Part shown: piece after piece, positions 45,275 through 53,054 of the stretch
Numbering within the stretch: position 1 is the stretch's first letter
Layout: the number at the start of each line of letters is the position of its first letter
Source: Microvirga brassicacearum
GTDB lineage: Bacteria; Pseudomonadota; Alphaproteobacteria; Rhizobiales; Beijerinckiaceae
Direction: 5' to 3'
Assembly: GCF_008757455.1 (NCBI RefSeq)
Contig: NZ_VCMV01000001.1
Location: 1-64,000, forward strand
DNA length: 64,000 nt
Position numbers and translations under genes: made by a program
Notes under the pieces: model-generated
What the model saw: only the letters and a program-made list of their open reading frames with translations
Databases searched by the model: none
Told to the model about the DNA's origin: nothing

Positions 45275-46222
45275 ATGCTGACGGATGGCGAAGTACTCGA
45301 TTGCCTCATTGTGGGCGGCGGACCGGCTGGGTTGACGGCGGCGCTTTATCTGGCGCGGCTCAAGCGCCGGTTCATTTTGATCGATAGCGGGGCGCCGCGG
45401 GCGGCTTGGATTCCGGCAAGCCACAACATTCCGGTTTTTGCAGGTGGCATTTCGGGAAGAGAAATCCTCGCCCGGCAGCATGACAACCTTCGGCAATATG
45501 GCGTTGCCATCGAAACCGGGACCGTCCAGAGCTTGCACAAGCGGCCCGACGGCTTTGTCGCGACCATAGGGCACGGACATGGCGCCACCAGCACCATTTC
45601 GGCGCGGCGGGTGCTGCTGGCGACCGGGGCAGTGGATATCGAACCCGACCTGCCCGACCTCCCCAACGCGATACAGCGCGGATTGGTGCGCTATTGCCCG
45701 ATCTGCGACGGCTATGAGGCCCGCGACCAAAAGGTCGCCGTTATCGGCCATGGCGATCGGGGAATGGGCGAGGCGATCTTCATTGCCCGCACCTACTCGC
45801 GCGACGTGACGCTTCTCACGCTCGGCCAGCGACTGGAGCTGAGCCCGCACGCGCGTGCCAAACTCGACGAGCAGGGGATCAGAATCGTTGAAGATCCGGT
45901 CGAAACGCTCGAGATGGAAAACGACCGCATCGCTGCCGTGCATGTTCATGGCAGGGAGCATCGGTTCGACGTGCTCTATTCCGCCCTCGGCCTGAAATAT
46001 CGTTCCGACCTCGCCCTGTCCCTTGGGGCCGAACATGACCCGTCGGGCGGGCTGATCGTCGACGCGCATTGTCAAACATCGGTGAAGGGCCTCTATGCGG
46101 CGGGCGACATCGTGCGGGGGCTCGACCAGATCGTCATCGCCATGGGCCACGCGGCCGTGGCGGCCATCCACATCCACAATCATTGCGAATTGCCGACGGA
46201 AGACGAGCCTGGAGGCGCTTGA
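45275..46222 (+). CDS. Thioredoxin reductase-like NAD(P)/FAD flavoprotein
   Basis: A 315-residue two-dinucleotide-domain flavoprotein: FAD motif CLIVGGGPAGLTAALYLARL, NADPH domain KVAVIGHGDRGMGEAIFIA and a second FAD segment LYAAGDIVRGLDQIVIAMGHAAVAA. CPICDGYE supplies a redox-active CxxC pair like TrxB's CATC. It lacks thioredoxin nearby, so the electron acceptor may differ. ATG 45275 is preferred because the upstream in-frame extension is unrelated to the family. Confidence 0.88.
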   Translation: MLTDGEVLDCLIVGGGPAGLTAALYLARLKRRFILIDSGAPRAAWIPASHNIPVFAGGISGREILARQHDNLRQYGVAIETGTVQSLHKRPDGFVATIGHGHGATSTISARRVLLATGAVDIEPDLPDLPNAIQRGLVRYCPICDGYEARDQKVAVIGHGDRGMGEAIFIARTYSRDVTLLTLGQRLELSPHARAKLDEQGIRIVEDPVETLEMENDRIAAVHVHGREHRFDVLYSALGLKYRSDLALSLGAEHDPSGGLIVDAHCQTSVKGLYAAGDIVRGLDQIVIAMGHAAVAAIHIHNHCELPTEDEPGGA

Positions 46223-46231
46223 ACTCCCGCG

Positions 46232-47251
46232 TTACGACAGGGCTTTGGCCAGCAGCGGGAGGCTGGTATCCATCCGGTAATCGACCGACGAATGGTTGTC
46301 GTGGAATTCCTCATAAGTGTGCGGCACGCCGGCCGCCCCGAGCTTCGTGTGCAGCAAACGTGAGCCGTAGACCATGTTGTACTGGTCGATATCGCCGCAA
46401 TCCACGTAGAGCAGCTTCATCCGTCGCAGGTTTTCGAGATACTGCTGTTGATCCGCCATGCGGAGCGGGTCCCATTGCAGCCAGTTCGCCCACCGGTCGG
46501 CGATGAGTTCGCACGTGGTCATATCGACCGGCAGGCGGATTCCGTAGAACTGGCTCGGATCGGGATCGAAGGTCGCGGCTTGCGCCAGCACCATCATGGT
46601 GTGCCAGTCGACATCCTTGGCTTTCGGCCCGGCCTCGAACTTGCGGACGAACTTTTCGATCGACATCTCGTGATCCACAAGATGACGCAGGGCGGCGGCG
46701 AACTCGCCCAGGTGGTAAAGGTATTCGAACCCCACATCGCCCGAATGCGAGGCCGCTGCCGACCAGACCGAGCCGCCGTGGCGCAGGGCATGGACCAGCG
46801 AGCCGTAGCCCCCCGAACTCTTGCCGAAAACGCCACGCCCCCCGTCGCCGCCACAGGCGAAATGCCGCTCGACGAAGGGCAGCATCTCGTGGATCAGGAA
46901 GCTTTCCCATCGGCCCGTTGCGCTGCTGTCGATGTATTGGTTGCCGCCGAGCCGCGTGAAGCAATCGGGAAACGCCACGACGACAGGCGGCATCTCGCCG
47001 GTGCCGATGAGCCGGTCGAGACGCTCGGGAACATTCTCGCCGTAGTTCTTCCAGTTGGTATGGGCCGGGCCGCCCGCCGTGTAGCCGACGAGATCGACCA
47101 GGAGCGGCAGATCGCGACCATCATGGCCGGCCGGCACATACACGTCGACCCGCCGCCGCGCGGGATCGCCGAGCAGGTTGCCCGCAAGGCTGCCGCTGTC
47201 GATCCAGAGGGTGTGCACCTTACCTTCGGGCACGTTGAAGTCCCTGCGCAT
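46232..47251 (-). CDS. Esterase of the enterochelin-esterase / D-type alpha-beta hydrolase family
   Basis: A 339-residue alpha/beta hydrolase. Nucleophile elbow GVFGKSSGGYGSLV (Ser), oxyanion/strand PLLVDLVGYTAGG, and VVVAFPDCFTRLGGNQYIDS resemble esterase-D-like proteins; the likely catalytic His is in EFHDNHSSVDYR. AGGAGG precedes ATG 47251. It is convergent with the flavoprotein gene. The substrate is unknown. Confidence 0.85.
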   Translation of the reverse strand: MRRDFNVPEGKVHTLWIDSGSLAGNLLGDPARRRVDVYVPAGHDGRDLPLLVDLVGYTAGGPAHTNWKNYGENVPERLDRLIGTGEMPPVVVAFPDCFTRLGGNQYIDSSATGRWESFLIHEMLPFVERHFACGGDGGRGVFGKSSGGYGSLVHALRHGGSVWSAAASHSGDVGFEYLYHLGEFAAALRHLVDHEMSIEKFVRKFEAGPKAKDVDWHTMMVLAQAATFDPDPSQFYGIRLPVDMTTCELIADRWANWLQWDPLRMADQQQYLENLRRMKLLYVDCGDIDQYNMVYGSRLLHTKLGAAGVPHTYEEFHDNHSSVDYRMDTSLPLLAKALS

Positions 47252-47412
47252 TGCCGGCCTCCTTGGTGATCGCGGGCGAGCCTGAACGGCGCCAAAGCCG
47301 ATGTCCAGAGCAGGTGGATCGCGACGGTTAATAACTCGCCCGGCGGCCTAGTCAGTCCAGAGGACAGGGCGCTACGGTGCAATGCCATGCGGCACAGCTT
47401 GGGGGATAAAAA

Positions 47413-48753
47413 ATGACCGACGGTTTCTTGCCACGATGGACCCTGAAAACTGAGGGCGTCATCATGCCGGACGAGCGGCTGCCGATGGGGCAGACCGTCA
47501 TCATGGGATTGCAGCACGTCGTTGCCATGTTTGGCGCGACCGTGCTCGCACCGATCCTCATGGGGTTCGACCCCAACGTGTCAATCCTGTTTTCGGGCAT
47601 CGCGACCATCATCTTCTTCTTCGTCGTCGGCGGCCGGGTGCCGAGCTATCTCGGCTCGAGCTTCGCGTTCATCGGTCCGGTTCTTGTTGCGACCGGTGCG
47701 GTGGTCGGCACGCCCAACCCCAACATTCCGCTGGCTCTCGGCGGCATCATCGCGGCCGGCGCGCTCTATTTCCTCATCGGCCTCGTCGTGCAGGTTGCCG
47801 GCCATCGCTGGGTCGAACGTCTGATGCCGCCGGTCGTCACCGGCGCGATCGTCGCCGCCATCGGCCTCGTGCTGGCGCCGATCGCCATTTCGAGCGCCTC
47901 CGGCGCCGCGGGCGACAACCAGGCCGGGACATCGTTCGCCCGCTGGATTGCGCTCATCACGGTGATCGCAGTCGGGCTCGTGGCGGTCTATGCGCCGGGC
48001 ATATGGCGCCGGTTGCCGGTGCTGGTGGGCGGGGCCATCGGCTATATGGCCTACCTGATCGGAGCGAACTTCCTCGGCTACGGCGCGCCGATCGATTTCG
48101 CGAAGGTGGGGCAGGCGGCATGGTTCGGCCTGCCGGTGTTCCAGTCGCCGGTTTTCAATCTCACCGCCATGAGCCTGATCGCTCCCGTCGCCATCATCCT
48201 GGTGGCGGAGAACCTGGGACATATCAAAGCCATCGGCGCCATGACGGGACGCAATCTCGATCCGTATCTCGGCCGCGCCTTCATGGGCGATGGTCTGGCC
48301 ACCATGCTGTCCGGCGCATCGGGCGGTACGGGCATGACGACCTATGCGGAAAACATGGGCGTGATGGCAGTGACGCGGATCTATTCCACCATCGTGTTCC
48401 TGGTGGCTGCGGTGATCGCGCTGGTGTTGGGATTGTCGCCCAAATTCGGCGCCTTCATCGGCACCATCCCGGGGCCCGTTCTCGGCGGTCTGTCCATCGT
48501 CGTTTTCGGCCTCATCGCCGCGACCGCGGGGCGCATCTGGGTCGAGAACCGCGTCGACTTCTCCAATCCGCGCAACCTCATCACCGTTGCGGTCGCCCTC
48601 GTGCTGGGCGCCGGCAATTTCAAGCTCACGGTGGGCGGCTTCACGCTTGATGGAATCGGCACCGCGACTTTCGGTGCCATCATCCTGTTTCACCTTCTCA
48701 ACATGGGGCGAGACGCCGACAGGCAGGAGCCGACCTTGCGCGCCGACGTCTAG
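47413..48753 (+). CDS. NCS2 family uracil/xanthine permease
   Basis: A 446-residue permease with about 14 membrane helices. LGLQ-type entry GLQHVVAMFGATVLAPILMGFDP, YLGSSFAFIGPVL, MPPVVTGAIVAAIGLVLAP, VAENLGHIKAIGAMTGRNLDP and SGASGGTGMTTYAENMGVMAVT are diagnostic of the nucleobase-ascorbate (UraA/XanQ) family. The AENLGHIKAI segment resembles UraA, so uracil is likely. A GC hairpin with a T-rich tail follows. Confidence 0.93.
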   Translation: MTDGFLPRWTLKTEGVIMPDERLPMGQTVIMGLQHVVAMFGATVLAPILMGFDPNVSILFSGIATIIFFFVVGGRVPSYLGSSFAFIGPVLVATGAVVGTPNPNIPLALGGIIAAGALYFLIGLVVQVAGHRWVERLMPPVVTGAIVAAIGLVLAPIAISSASGAAGDNQAGTSFARWIALITVIAVGLVAVYAPGIWRRLPVLVGGAIGYMAYLIGANFLGYGAPIDFAKVGQAAWFGLPVFQSPVFNLTAMSLIAPVAIILVAENLGHIKAIGAMTGRNLDPYLGRAFMGDGLATMLSGASGGTGMTTYAENMGVMAVTRIYSTIVFLVAAVIALVLGLSPKFGAFIGTIPGPVLGGLSIVVFGLIAATAGRIWVENRVDFSNPRNLITVAVALVLGAGNFKLTVGGFTLDGIGTATFGAIILFHLLNMGRDADRQEPTLRADV

Positions 48754-48764
48754 ACTCGATCATC

Positions 48765-48789
48765 GGAACACGCTTTTGACGCCCGCGTT
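48765..48789 (+). promoter_or_regulatory. EcfG-type promoter for the SDR gene
   Basis: GGAAC at 48765, a 16-base spacer and CGTT at 48786. The -10 overlaps the left arm of a hairpin (GCCCGCGT 48781-48788 with 48799-48806) that may be the terminator of the upstream permease. Confidence 0.7.
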
Positions 48790-48816
48790 GGACCTCTGAC
48801 GCGGGCTTCATTTTGC
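48781..48816 (+). terminator. Terminator candidate after the permease
   Basis: GCCCGCGT and ACGCGGGC form an 8-bp stem with a 10-base loop, followed by TTCATTTTG. The same bases also contain the -10 of the downstream stress promoter. Confidence 0.6.
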
Positions 48817-48865
48817 GCGGTCGAACGCGCATGCCGGGTCCGCCTTTCCGAGAGCGGATGATCCG

Positions 48866-49726
48866 ATGAGCGCTGAAACAGAACAAACGTTGCCGCCCCA
48901 AACGCAAGATCGGCAGCCGGGCCGCGAAACCGAAATGAATCCGAAGCCCGATTTCGAACCCCGTTATCCCGGAAGCGGCCGCATGCGCGGCAAGGTCGCG
49001 CTCATCACCGGCGGCGATAGCGGAATCGGGCGCGCGATCGCGGTGCTGTTTGCGCGGGAGGGTGCCGACATCGCCATCGTCTATCTCGACGAAAACCAGG
49101 ATGCCCGCGAGACCAAGCGACTTGTCGAAAGCGAGGGCAGCGCCTGCATCATCATTCCGGGCGACATCGGGGATGCGGCATTCGCGCGCCGCGCGGTCGA
49201 ACAAACACTCGCTGCTTTCGGCAGGATCGACACGCTCATCAACAATGCGGCCGAGCAGCACCCGCAACATGAGATTGCGGATATCACCCCCGACCAGCTC
49301 GAGCGCACGTTCCGGACGAACATATTCGGATTGTTCTTCACGACGCAGGCCGCTCTGCCGCATCTCGGACGGGGCTCGACGATCATCAACACGACATCGG
49401 TCACCGCATACCGGGGCAGTCCGGACCTTCTCGATTACAGCGCGACGAAAGGTGCCATCGTGGCGTTCACGCGTTCGTTGGCCAAGAAGCTCGCGGATCA
49501 AGGCATTCGCGTCAACGGCGTCGCTCCCGGGCCAATCTGGACGCCCCTGATCCCCTCGACATTTCCGGCCGAGAAGGTCGCCAAGTTCGGCGCCGACACG
49601 CCCCTCAAGCGACCGGGCCAGCCGAATGAAGTCGCGTCCTGTTTCCTGTTCCTCGCCTGCGAGGATTCGTCCTACATGACGGGGAGCGTCCTGCATCCCA
49701 ATGGCGGCGATCCGACCGAGTCGTGA
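48866..49726 (+). CDS. Short-chain dehydrogenase/reductase, stress-type
   Basis: A 286-residue SDR with TGGDSGIGRAIAVLFAREGAD as cofactor loop, NNAAEQ, and catalytic DYSATKGAI (YxxxK). The N-terminal ~40-residue extension is of the YghA/glucose-dehydrogenase-like kind, which is often induced in general stress. An EcfG-type promoter lies 77 bp upstream. Followed by a strong terminator. Confidence 0.9.
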   Translation: MSAETEQTLPPQTQDRQPGRETEMNPKPDFEPRYPGSGRMRGKVALITGGDSGIGRAIAVLFAREGADIAIVYLDENQDARETKRLVESEGSACIIIPGDIGDAAFARRAVEQTLAAFGRIDTLINNAAEQHPQHEIADITPDQLERTFRTNIFGLFFTTQAALPHLGRGSTIINTTSVTAYRGSPDLLDYSATKGAIVAFTRSLAKKLADQGIRVNGVAPGPIWTPLIPSTFPAEKVAKFGADTPLKRPGQPNEVASCFLFLACEDSSYMTGSVLHPNGGDPTES

Positions 49727-49733
49727 TCGCACC

Positions 49734-49760
49734 AAAAAGGCGGCTCGCAGGCCGCCTTTT
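49734..49760 (+). terminator. Rho-independent terminator
   Basis: AAAAGGCGGC and GCCGCCTTTT form a stem with a 6-base loop, just after the SDR gene. It can also act for the convergent small gene. Confidence 0.9.
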
Positions 49761-49784
49761 GATTGGAAATGTCCTGGGCGGTTT

Positions 49785-49988
49785 TTAGCGCCGCGCACGC
49801 ACGCGAACAGGAACGGCCTCGGGCCGGCGCGCTGCGGTGGCGAGGAAGAGCATGATGGCCGCCAGCGAAGCGCCGATAAGGAACGTCGCTTCCGCGATCG
49901 CAGCCTGGGATAAAATCCCCGTAATCGCCGCGAAAGCGGTAATTGTCGTGAAAATCAAGAATGCGCGGAGAGCAACCGAACGATTCAT
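49785..49988 (-). CDS. Small membrane protein in the stress regulon
   Basis: A 67-residue protein with two hydrophobic helices (LRAFLIFTTITAFAAITGIL and EATFLIGASLAAIMLFLATA) and a basic C-terminus (RRPEAVPVRVRARR). GGGAG before ATG 49988 fits, and an EcfG-type promoter begins 48 bp upstream. No family recognised. Confidence 0.75.
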   Translation of the reverse strand: MNRSVALRAFLIFTTITAFAAITGILSQAAIAEATFLIGASLAAIMLFLATAARRPEAVPVRVRARR

Positions 49989-50015
49989 AAGATCCGTCTC
50001 CCGAATATTCTGGAA

Positions 50016-50040
50016 AACGTGTGGGCGAGAGGTCCGTTCC
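50016..50040 (-). promoter_or_regulatory. EcfG-type promoter for the 67-aa membrane protein
   Basis: On the minus strand GGAAC (50040-50036), 16 bases, CGTT (50019-50016). The expected start point is ~20 bp before the RBS and ATG of the 67-residue gene, an ideal geometry. Confidence 0.82.
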
Positions 50041-50107
50041 ATACTCGTTATCAGCTCCTCGTTACTTCGGATTAACCATTGAAGCTGTGCGAATGAGTCT
50101 TTTTCAC

Positions 50108-50133
50108 GGAACTCCACAGTTCCGCTTGGCGTT
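50108..50133 (+). promoter_or_regulatory. EcfG-type promoter for the DUF1328 gene
   Basis: GGAAC at 50108, a 17-base spacer, CGTT at 50130. The next start codon is ATG 50184 with a GAGG Shine-Dalgarno. It is divergent to the promoter at 50016-50040. Confidence 0.82.
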
Positions 50134-50183
50134 ATTCGAATGTCATCGGCGCGTGCCGATTCATTACTCCGCGAGGTAGCATC

Positions 50184-50357
50184 ATGCTCGGCTGGGCAGT
50201 CACGTTTCTCATCATCGCGCTTGTCGCGGCACTTTTCGGGTTCGGCGGAATCGCCGGCACGGCCGTTGAAATCGCCAAGCTCATCTTTTTCGTGGCGATC
50301 GTTCTCTTCGCCATTTCGGCGGTAATCGGCCTGCTGCGTGGGCGAAACCCACTCTAG
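50184..50357 (+). CDS. DUF1328 (YtjA-like) small membrane protein
   Basis: A 57-residue protein reading [20 protein letters not shown], then [20 protein letters not shown] and a final helix ending in RGRNPL. This is the DUF1328 family, small two-helix membrane proteins often under stress sigma factor control. It is preceded by GAGG and an EcfG-type promoter and followed by a terminator. Confidence 0.92.
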   Translation: MLGWAVTFLIIALVAALFGFGGIAGTAVEIAKLIFFVAIVLFAISAVIGLLRGRNPL

Positions 50358-50379
50358 TGCGGTCCCGATTTAAGCCAAG

Positions 50380-50406
50380 CGCCGCCTGTTAAGGCGGCGT
50401 TTTTTT
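50380..50406 (+). terminator. Rho-independent terminator
   Basis: CGCCGCC-TGTTAA-GGCGGCG stem-loop followed by T7, shared by the DUF1328 gene and perhaps the convergent ecfG gene. Confidence 0.92.
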
Positions 50407-50417
50407 GTTGGTTGACC

Positions 50418-50963
50418 TCAACTCGACGTCTGCAGTGCCGCCCGCGTCATGCTGTCGGGCCCGAGATCGTCATCGGTCTCGACCTGCAGCATGGATGCCA
50501 GGCGGAACCGCGCCCTGTTGACGCGGCTCTTGATCGTTCCAACGGCACAGCCGCAGATCGCCGCAGCCTCCTCGTAGGAAAAGCCCGACGCTCCCACCAG
50601 CAACAATGCCTCACGCTGGTCGTGCGGGAGTTTTGAAAGAGCGGTGCGGAAATCCTCGAAATCGAGCTTGGCGCCCTGTTCCGGTTCCACCACCAGCCGT
50701 CCTGCATAGGACCCATCCGGGTCCTCCACCTCGCGGCGGCGCTTGCGGTAGTCGGAATGGAAGAGATTGCGCAGGATAGTGAAAAGCCAGGCATTCAGAT
50801 TGGTGCCTGGCTCGAAGCGATGAATGTTGGACAGCGCACGCAGCAACGTGTCCTGGACGAGATCATCGGCGCGGTCGACCTGTCCCGAAAGGGAAATGGC
50901 GAAGGCCCGCAGACTGGGTACGGCGGCGAGAAGAGCGTCCCGGAGGTCCGGCTCCAGCGTCAC
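50418..50963 (-). CDS. ecfG: RNA polymerase sigma factor EcfG (general stress response)
   Basis: A 181-residue ECF sigma factor. Region 2 is in DRADDLVQDTLLRALSNIHRF and NLNAWLFTILRNLFHSDYRKR; region 4 is KLPHDQREALLLVGASGFSYEEAAAI and GTIKSRVNRARFRL. It begins at GTG 50963, overlapping the nepR stop codon (GTGA), so it is translationally coupled to its anti-sigma factor. It directs RNA polymerase to GGAAC-N16/17-CGTT promoters, many of which are in this region. Confidence 0.93.
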   Translation of the reverse strand: MTLEPDLRDALLAAVPSLRAFAISLSGQVDRADDLVQDTLLRALSNIHRFEPGTNLNAWLFTILRNLFHSDYRKRRREVEDPDGSYAGRLVVEPEQGAKLDFEDFRTALSKLPHDQREALLLVGASGFSYEEAAAICGCAVGTIKSRVNRARFRLASMLQVETDDDLGPDSMTRAALQTSS

Positions 50964-51178
50964 TTCTTGGTCTCCCGCCCTTTCCCTTCCAGTTCCGCCA
51001 GAAGATCCTTGAAGCGGTCGGGCACCGGCTGCTGGACGAGATCGTCGTACATTGCCCTTAGCTGATCGCCGATCCTTTTTTGGCTGACGTTGTCGAGCTT
51101 CGGATCGGTTCCAAGCTTATCCCCCAGGTCATCTTCGGCGATAACCCGGGCGAGCTTGTTGCCCTTATCAGACGTCAT
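50960..51178 (-). CDS. nepR: Anti-sigma factor NepR
   Basis: A 72-residue protein with the NepR core (QKRIGDQLRAMYDDLVQQPVPDRFKDLLAELE), which holds EcfG under normal conditions and is itself bound by phosphorylated PhyR. It lies immediately upstream of ecfG and is divergent to phyR. An EcfG-type promoter drives it. Confidence 0.93.
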   Translation of the reverse strand: MTSDKGNKLARVIAEDDLGDKLGTDPKLDNVSQKRIGDQLRAMYDDLVQQPVPDRFKDLLAELEGKGRETKK

Positions 51179-51270
51179 CTAATTCCCCTTGCGCTCCGCT
51201 CCCCGGCGGCTGCAAAAAAGTCGGTCGATTGCAAAACTTGACGGTGCCGTCATATTGATTTTCGAGCGAT

Positions 51271-51295
51271 AACGCCAAAGGCGCCTTTCGGTTCC
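51271..51295 (-). promoter_or_regulatory. EcfG-type promoter for nepR-ecfG
   Basis: On the minus strand GGAAC (51295-51291), 16 bases, CGTT (51274-51271). It gives autoregulation of the sigma/anti-sigma operon. Its -35 is 6 bp from the -35 of the phyR promoter. Confidence 0.85.
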
Positions 51296-51301
51296 ACGGC
51301 G

Positions 51302-51326
51302 GGAACTTTCGCCAAGCTGCCGAGTT
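51302..51326 (+). promoter_or_regulatory. EcfG-type promoter for phyR
   Basis: GGAAC at 51302, a 17-base spacer, then GTTT; the first -10 base is A instead of C. It is divergent to the nepR promoter. Confidence 0.75.
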
Positions 51327-51377
51327 TAACCGTTCGTATCGAAACCAAGAGCCGAAAATCACATTAAGGGGACGCGA

Positions 51378-52181
51378 ATGTCGACAGCACAGCTTGTCGT
51401 CCAACACCTGCCTTACCTCCGTCGTTATGCGCGCGCGCTCACTGGAAGCCAAATGGCCGGGGATGCTTACGTAGCGGCCACACTTGAAACCCTCGTGAGC
51501 GACCCTGACACCATTGCGGCCGACGGCAATGTGAAGGTGGAGCTGTTTCAGGTTTTTACCCGGATCTGGAATTCCCTCTCGGTGAATGGCCGCAGCGAGT
51601 TGACGCAGCGCGATCTTCCGGCGGAAGTCCGCCTTGGCCAAATCACGCCGCTGCCCCGTCAGGCTTTCCTGCTGTCCTGCCTCGAGGGCTTCGGCGAAGA
51701 CGAAGTTGGCAAGATTCTCGCGGTCGATACCGACAAGGTGCGCGAGCTGGTCGATGAGGCCGGCCGCGAACTTGCTGCGGACATGGCGACCGATATTCTC
51801 ATCATCGAGGACGAGCCGCTGATCGCCATGGATTTGGAGGCTTTGGTCGAGGGCCTCGGGCACAACGTGACGGGCGTGGCGCGGACCCGCACCGAGGCGG
51901 TAAAACTCGCCTCGAACAAGCGACCCGGCCTCATTCTGGCGGACATCCAGCTTGCCGATGGCAGCTCCGGCCTCGATGCGGTGAACGATCTGCTGAAGGC
52001 CTTCGAAGTTCCGGTGATCTTCATCACCGCTTATCCCGAGCGTTTCCTCACCGGCGAACGACCGGAGCCTGCTTTCCTGATCGCCAAACCGTTCCAGCCC
52101 GCAAACGTGTCGGCTGTGATCAGTCAGGCGTTGTTTTTTCAGCAAAGCGCCCGTCGACGCGAGGTCCGTGCGTCCGCCTGA
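51378..52181 (+). CDS. phyR: Response regulator PhyR (sigma-factor mimic)
   Basis: A 267-residue protein with an N-terminal ECF sigma-like domain (HLPYLRRYARALTGSQMAGD, LPRQAFLLSCLEGFGEDEVGKIL) and a C-terminal receiver domain (ILIIEDEPLIAMDLEALVEGL; phospho-acceptor D189 in LADIQLADGS; T/S and K in FITAYPE and IAKPF). When phosphorylated it takes NepR off EcfG. No PhyK-type histidine kinase is seen in the window. Confidence 0.95.
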   Translation: MSTAQLVVQHLPYLRRYARALTGSQMAGDAYVAATLETLVSDPDTIAADGNVKVELFQVFTRIWNSLSVNGRSELTQRDLPAEVRLGQITPLPRQAFLLSCLEGFGEDEVGKILAVDTDKVRELVDEAGRELAADMATDILIIEDEPLIAMDLEALVEGLGHNVTGVARTRTEAVKLASNKRPGLILADIQLADGSSGLDAVNDLLKAFEVPVIFITAYPERFLTGERPEPAFLIAKPFQPANVSAVISQALFFQQSARRREVRASA

Positions 52182-52205
52182 CGTCGATGATGGGTTATCG
52201 CAGCG

Positions 52206-52235
52206 AAAAGCCCGGCTTTGGAGCCGGGCTTTTTT
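52206..52235 (+). terminator. Rho-independent terminator after phyR
   Basis: AGCCCGGCT-TTGG-AGCCGGGCT stem-loop preceded by A and followed by T5. Confidence 0.9.
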
Positions 52236-52248
52236 GTGCGCGCGGCAA

Positions 52249-52277
52249 ATAAAAAAGACGGGCTTTGATGCCCGTCT
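52249..52277 (-). terminator. Second hairpin, terminator for the minus strand
   Basis: GACGGGC and GCCCGTC form a stem. The minus-strand reading ends in T6 (A6 on the plus strand before the stem), so it would stop leftward transcription into phyR from the right. No minus-strand gene is seen upstream of it. Confidence 0.6.
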
Positions 52278-52399
52278 GAAGGTGCCGGCCGATGCACAAG
52301 GGGAATGCGGGGAGGACCAGGAGGCCGGTACGTTTGAAACGCCTTCGCCGCAATAATAGTTCCCCCGCCAGCGCATAATCTTCTGTAAACGGAGGAGCC

Positions 52400-52424
52400 G
52401 GAACCTCGCAGATACAGTCGCGTT
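52400..52424 (+). promoter_or_regulatory. EcfG-type promoter for the 177-aa gene
   Basis: GGAAC at 52400, a 16-base spacer, CGTT at 52421. ATG 52478 with GGAG follows. Confidence 0.83.
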
Positions 52425-52477
52425 GTTTCGCCGAGAGCGCCAAGTTTGGTGCGATCTTTTAATCGGCGGAGACGACG

Positions 52478-53011
52478 ATGTTCCAGGTACCTGCAACCGT
52501 AATGGGGATGATTGGGAGCGCCTTCATGGTTGCAAGCTTTGCACCGGGTGCTGTCGGTCACGCAGCCAATAGCGAGATGGAATCTGCGGCCTTCATCGCC
52601 AAATCCCAGACCGTCGATGCAAGCGGAAAGAGGGACCGTGTCACCGCTCCGGTGACCGCAAAATCGCGTCAGGCGGTGTCGGTGGTGGAGCTCGTCGGTG
52701 TGTCGCGCGTGCAGGTGGTCTTGAAGGACGAGAACGGAGTGGTTCTGTTTCGCTCCGACCCGCAAACCAACACCACCTACGTCGCAAGGGACACCGATCT
52801 GCCGGTCATCACCGTCAAGCATGAAACCGGGAGCCAGACAAAGCCGCAACCTGTCTCGCGCGAGTCAAGCGAGGAGTCGGTGGCCCCCAAACGCCGCGCG
52901 CATCCTTACGGCTGCGTCGGTGCTGTCAGCCCTCTCGCCCGGGCCGGGAACGAAGCAGCGCCGAGCCTCTGCGTCACGAGCCTCGAGAGTGGCATTCAGG
53001 CCCGCAGCTGA
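52478..53011 (+). CDS. Exported hypothetical protein in the stress regulon
   Basis: A 177-residue protein with a probable signal peptide (MGMIGSAFMVASFAPGAVGHA). The middle part (VELVGVSRVQVVLKDENGVV and LFRSDPQTNTTYVARDTDLP) may be a small beta-rich domain. The C-terminus has two Cys (PYGCVGA and SLCVTS). No family is recognised. An EcfG-type promoter is 78 bp upstream, and the ABC transporter gene starts 44 bp after it. Confidence 0.7.
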   Translation: MFQVPATVMGMIGSAFMVASFAPGAVGHAANSEMESAAFIAKSQTVDASGKRDRVTAPVTAKSRQAVSVVELVGVSRVQVVLKDENGVVLFRSDPQTNTTYVARDTDLPVITVKHETGSQTKPQPVSRESSEESVAPKRRAHPYGCVGAVSPLARAGNEAAPSLCVTSLESGIQARS

Positions 53012-53054
53012 GCCCTAGGCCACGGCTTTGTTGCGTAAGATTTCGGAGACGAGC

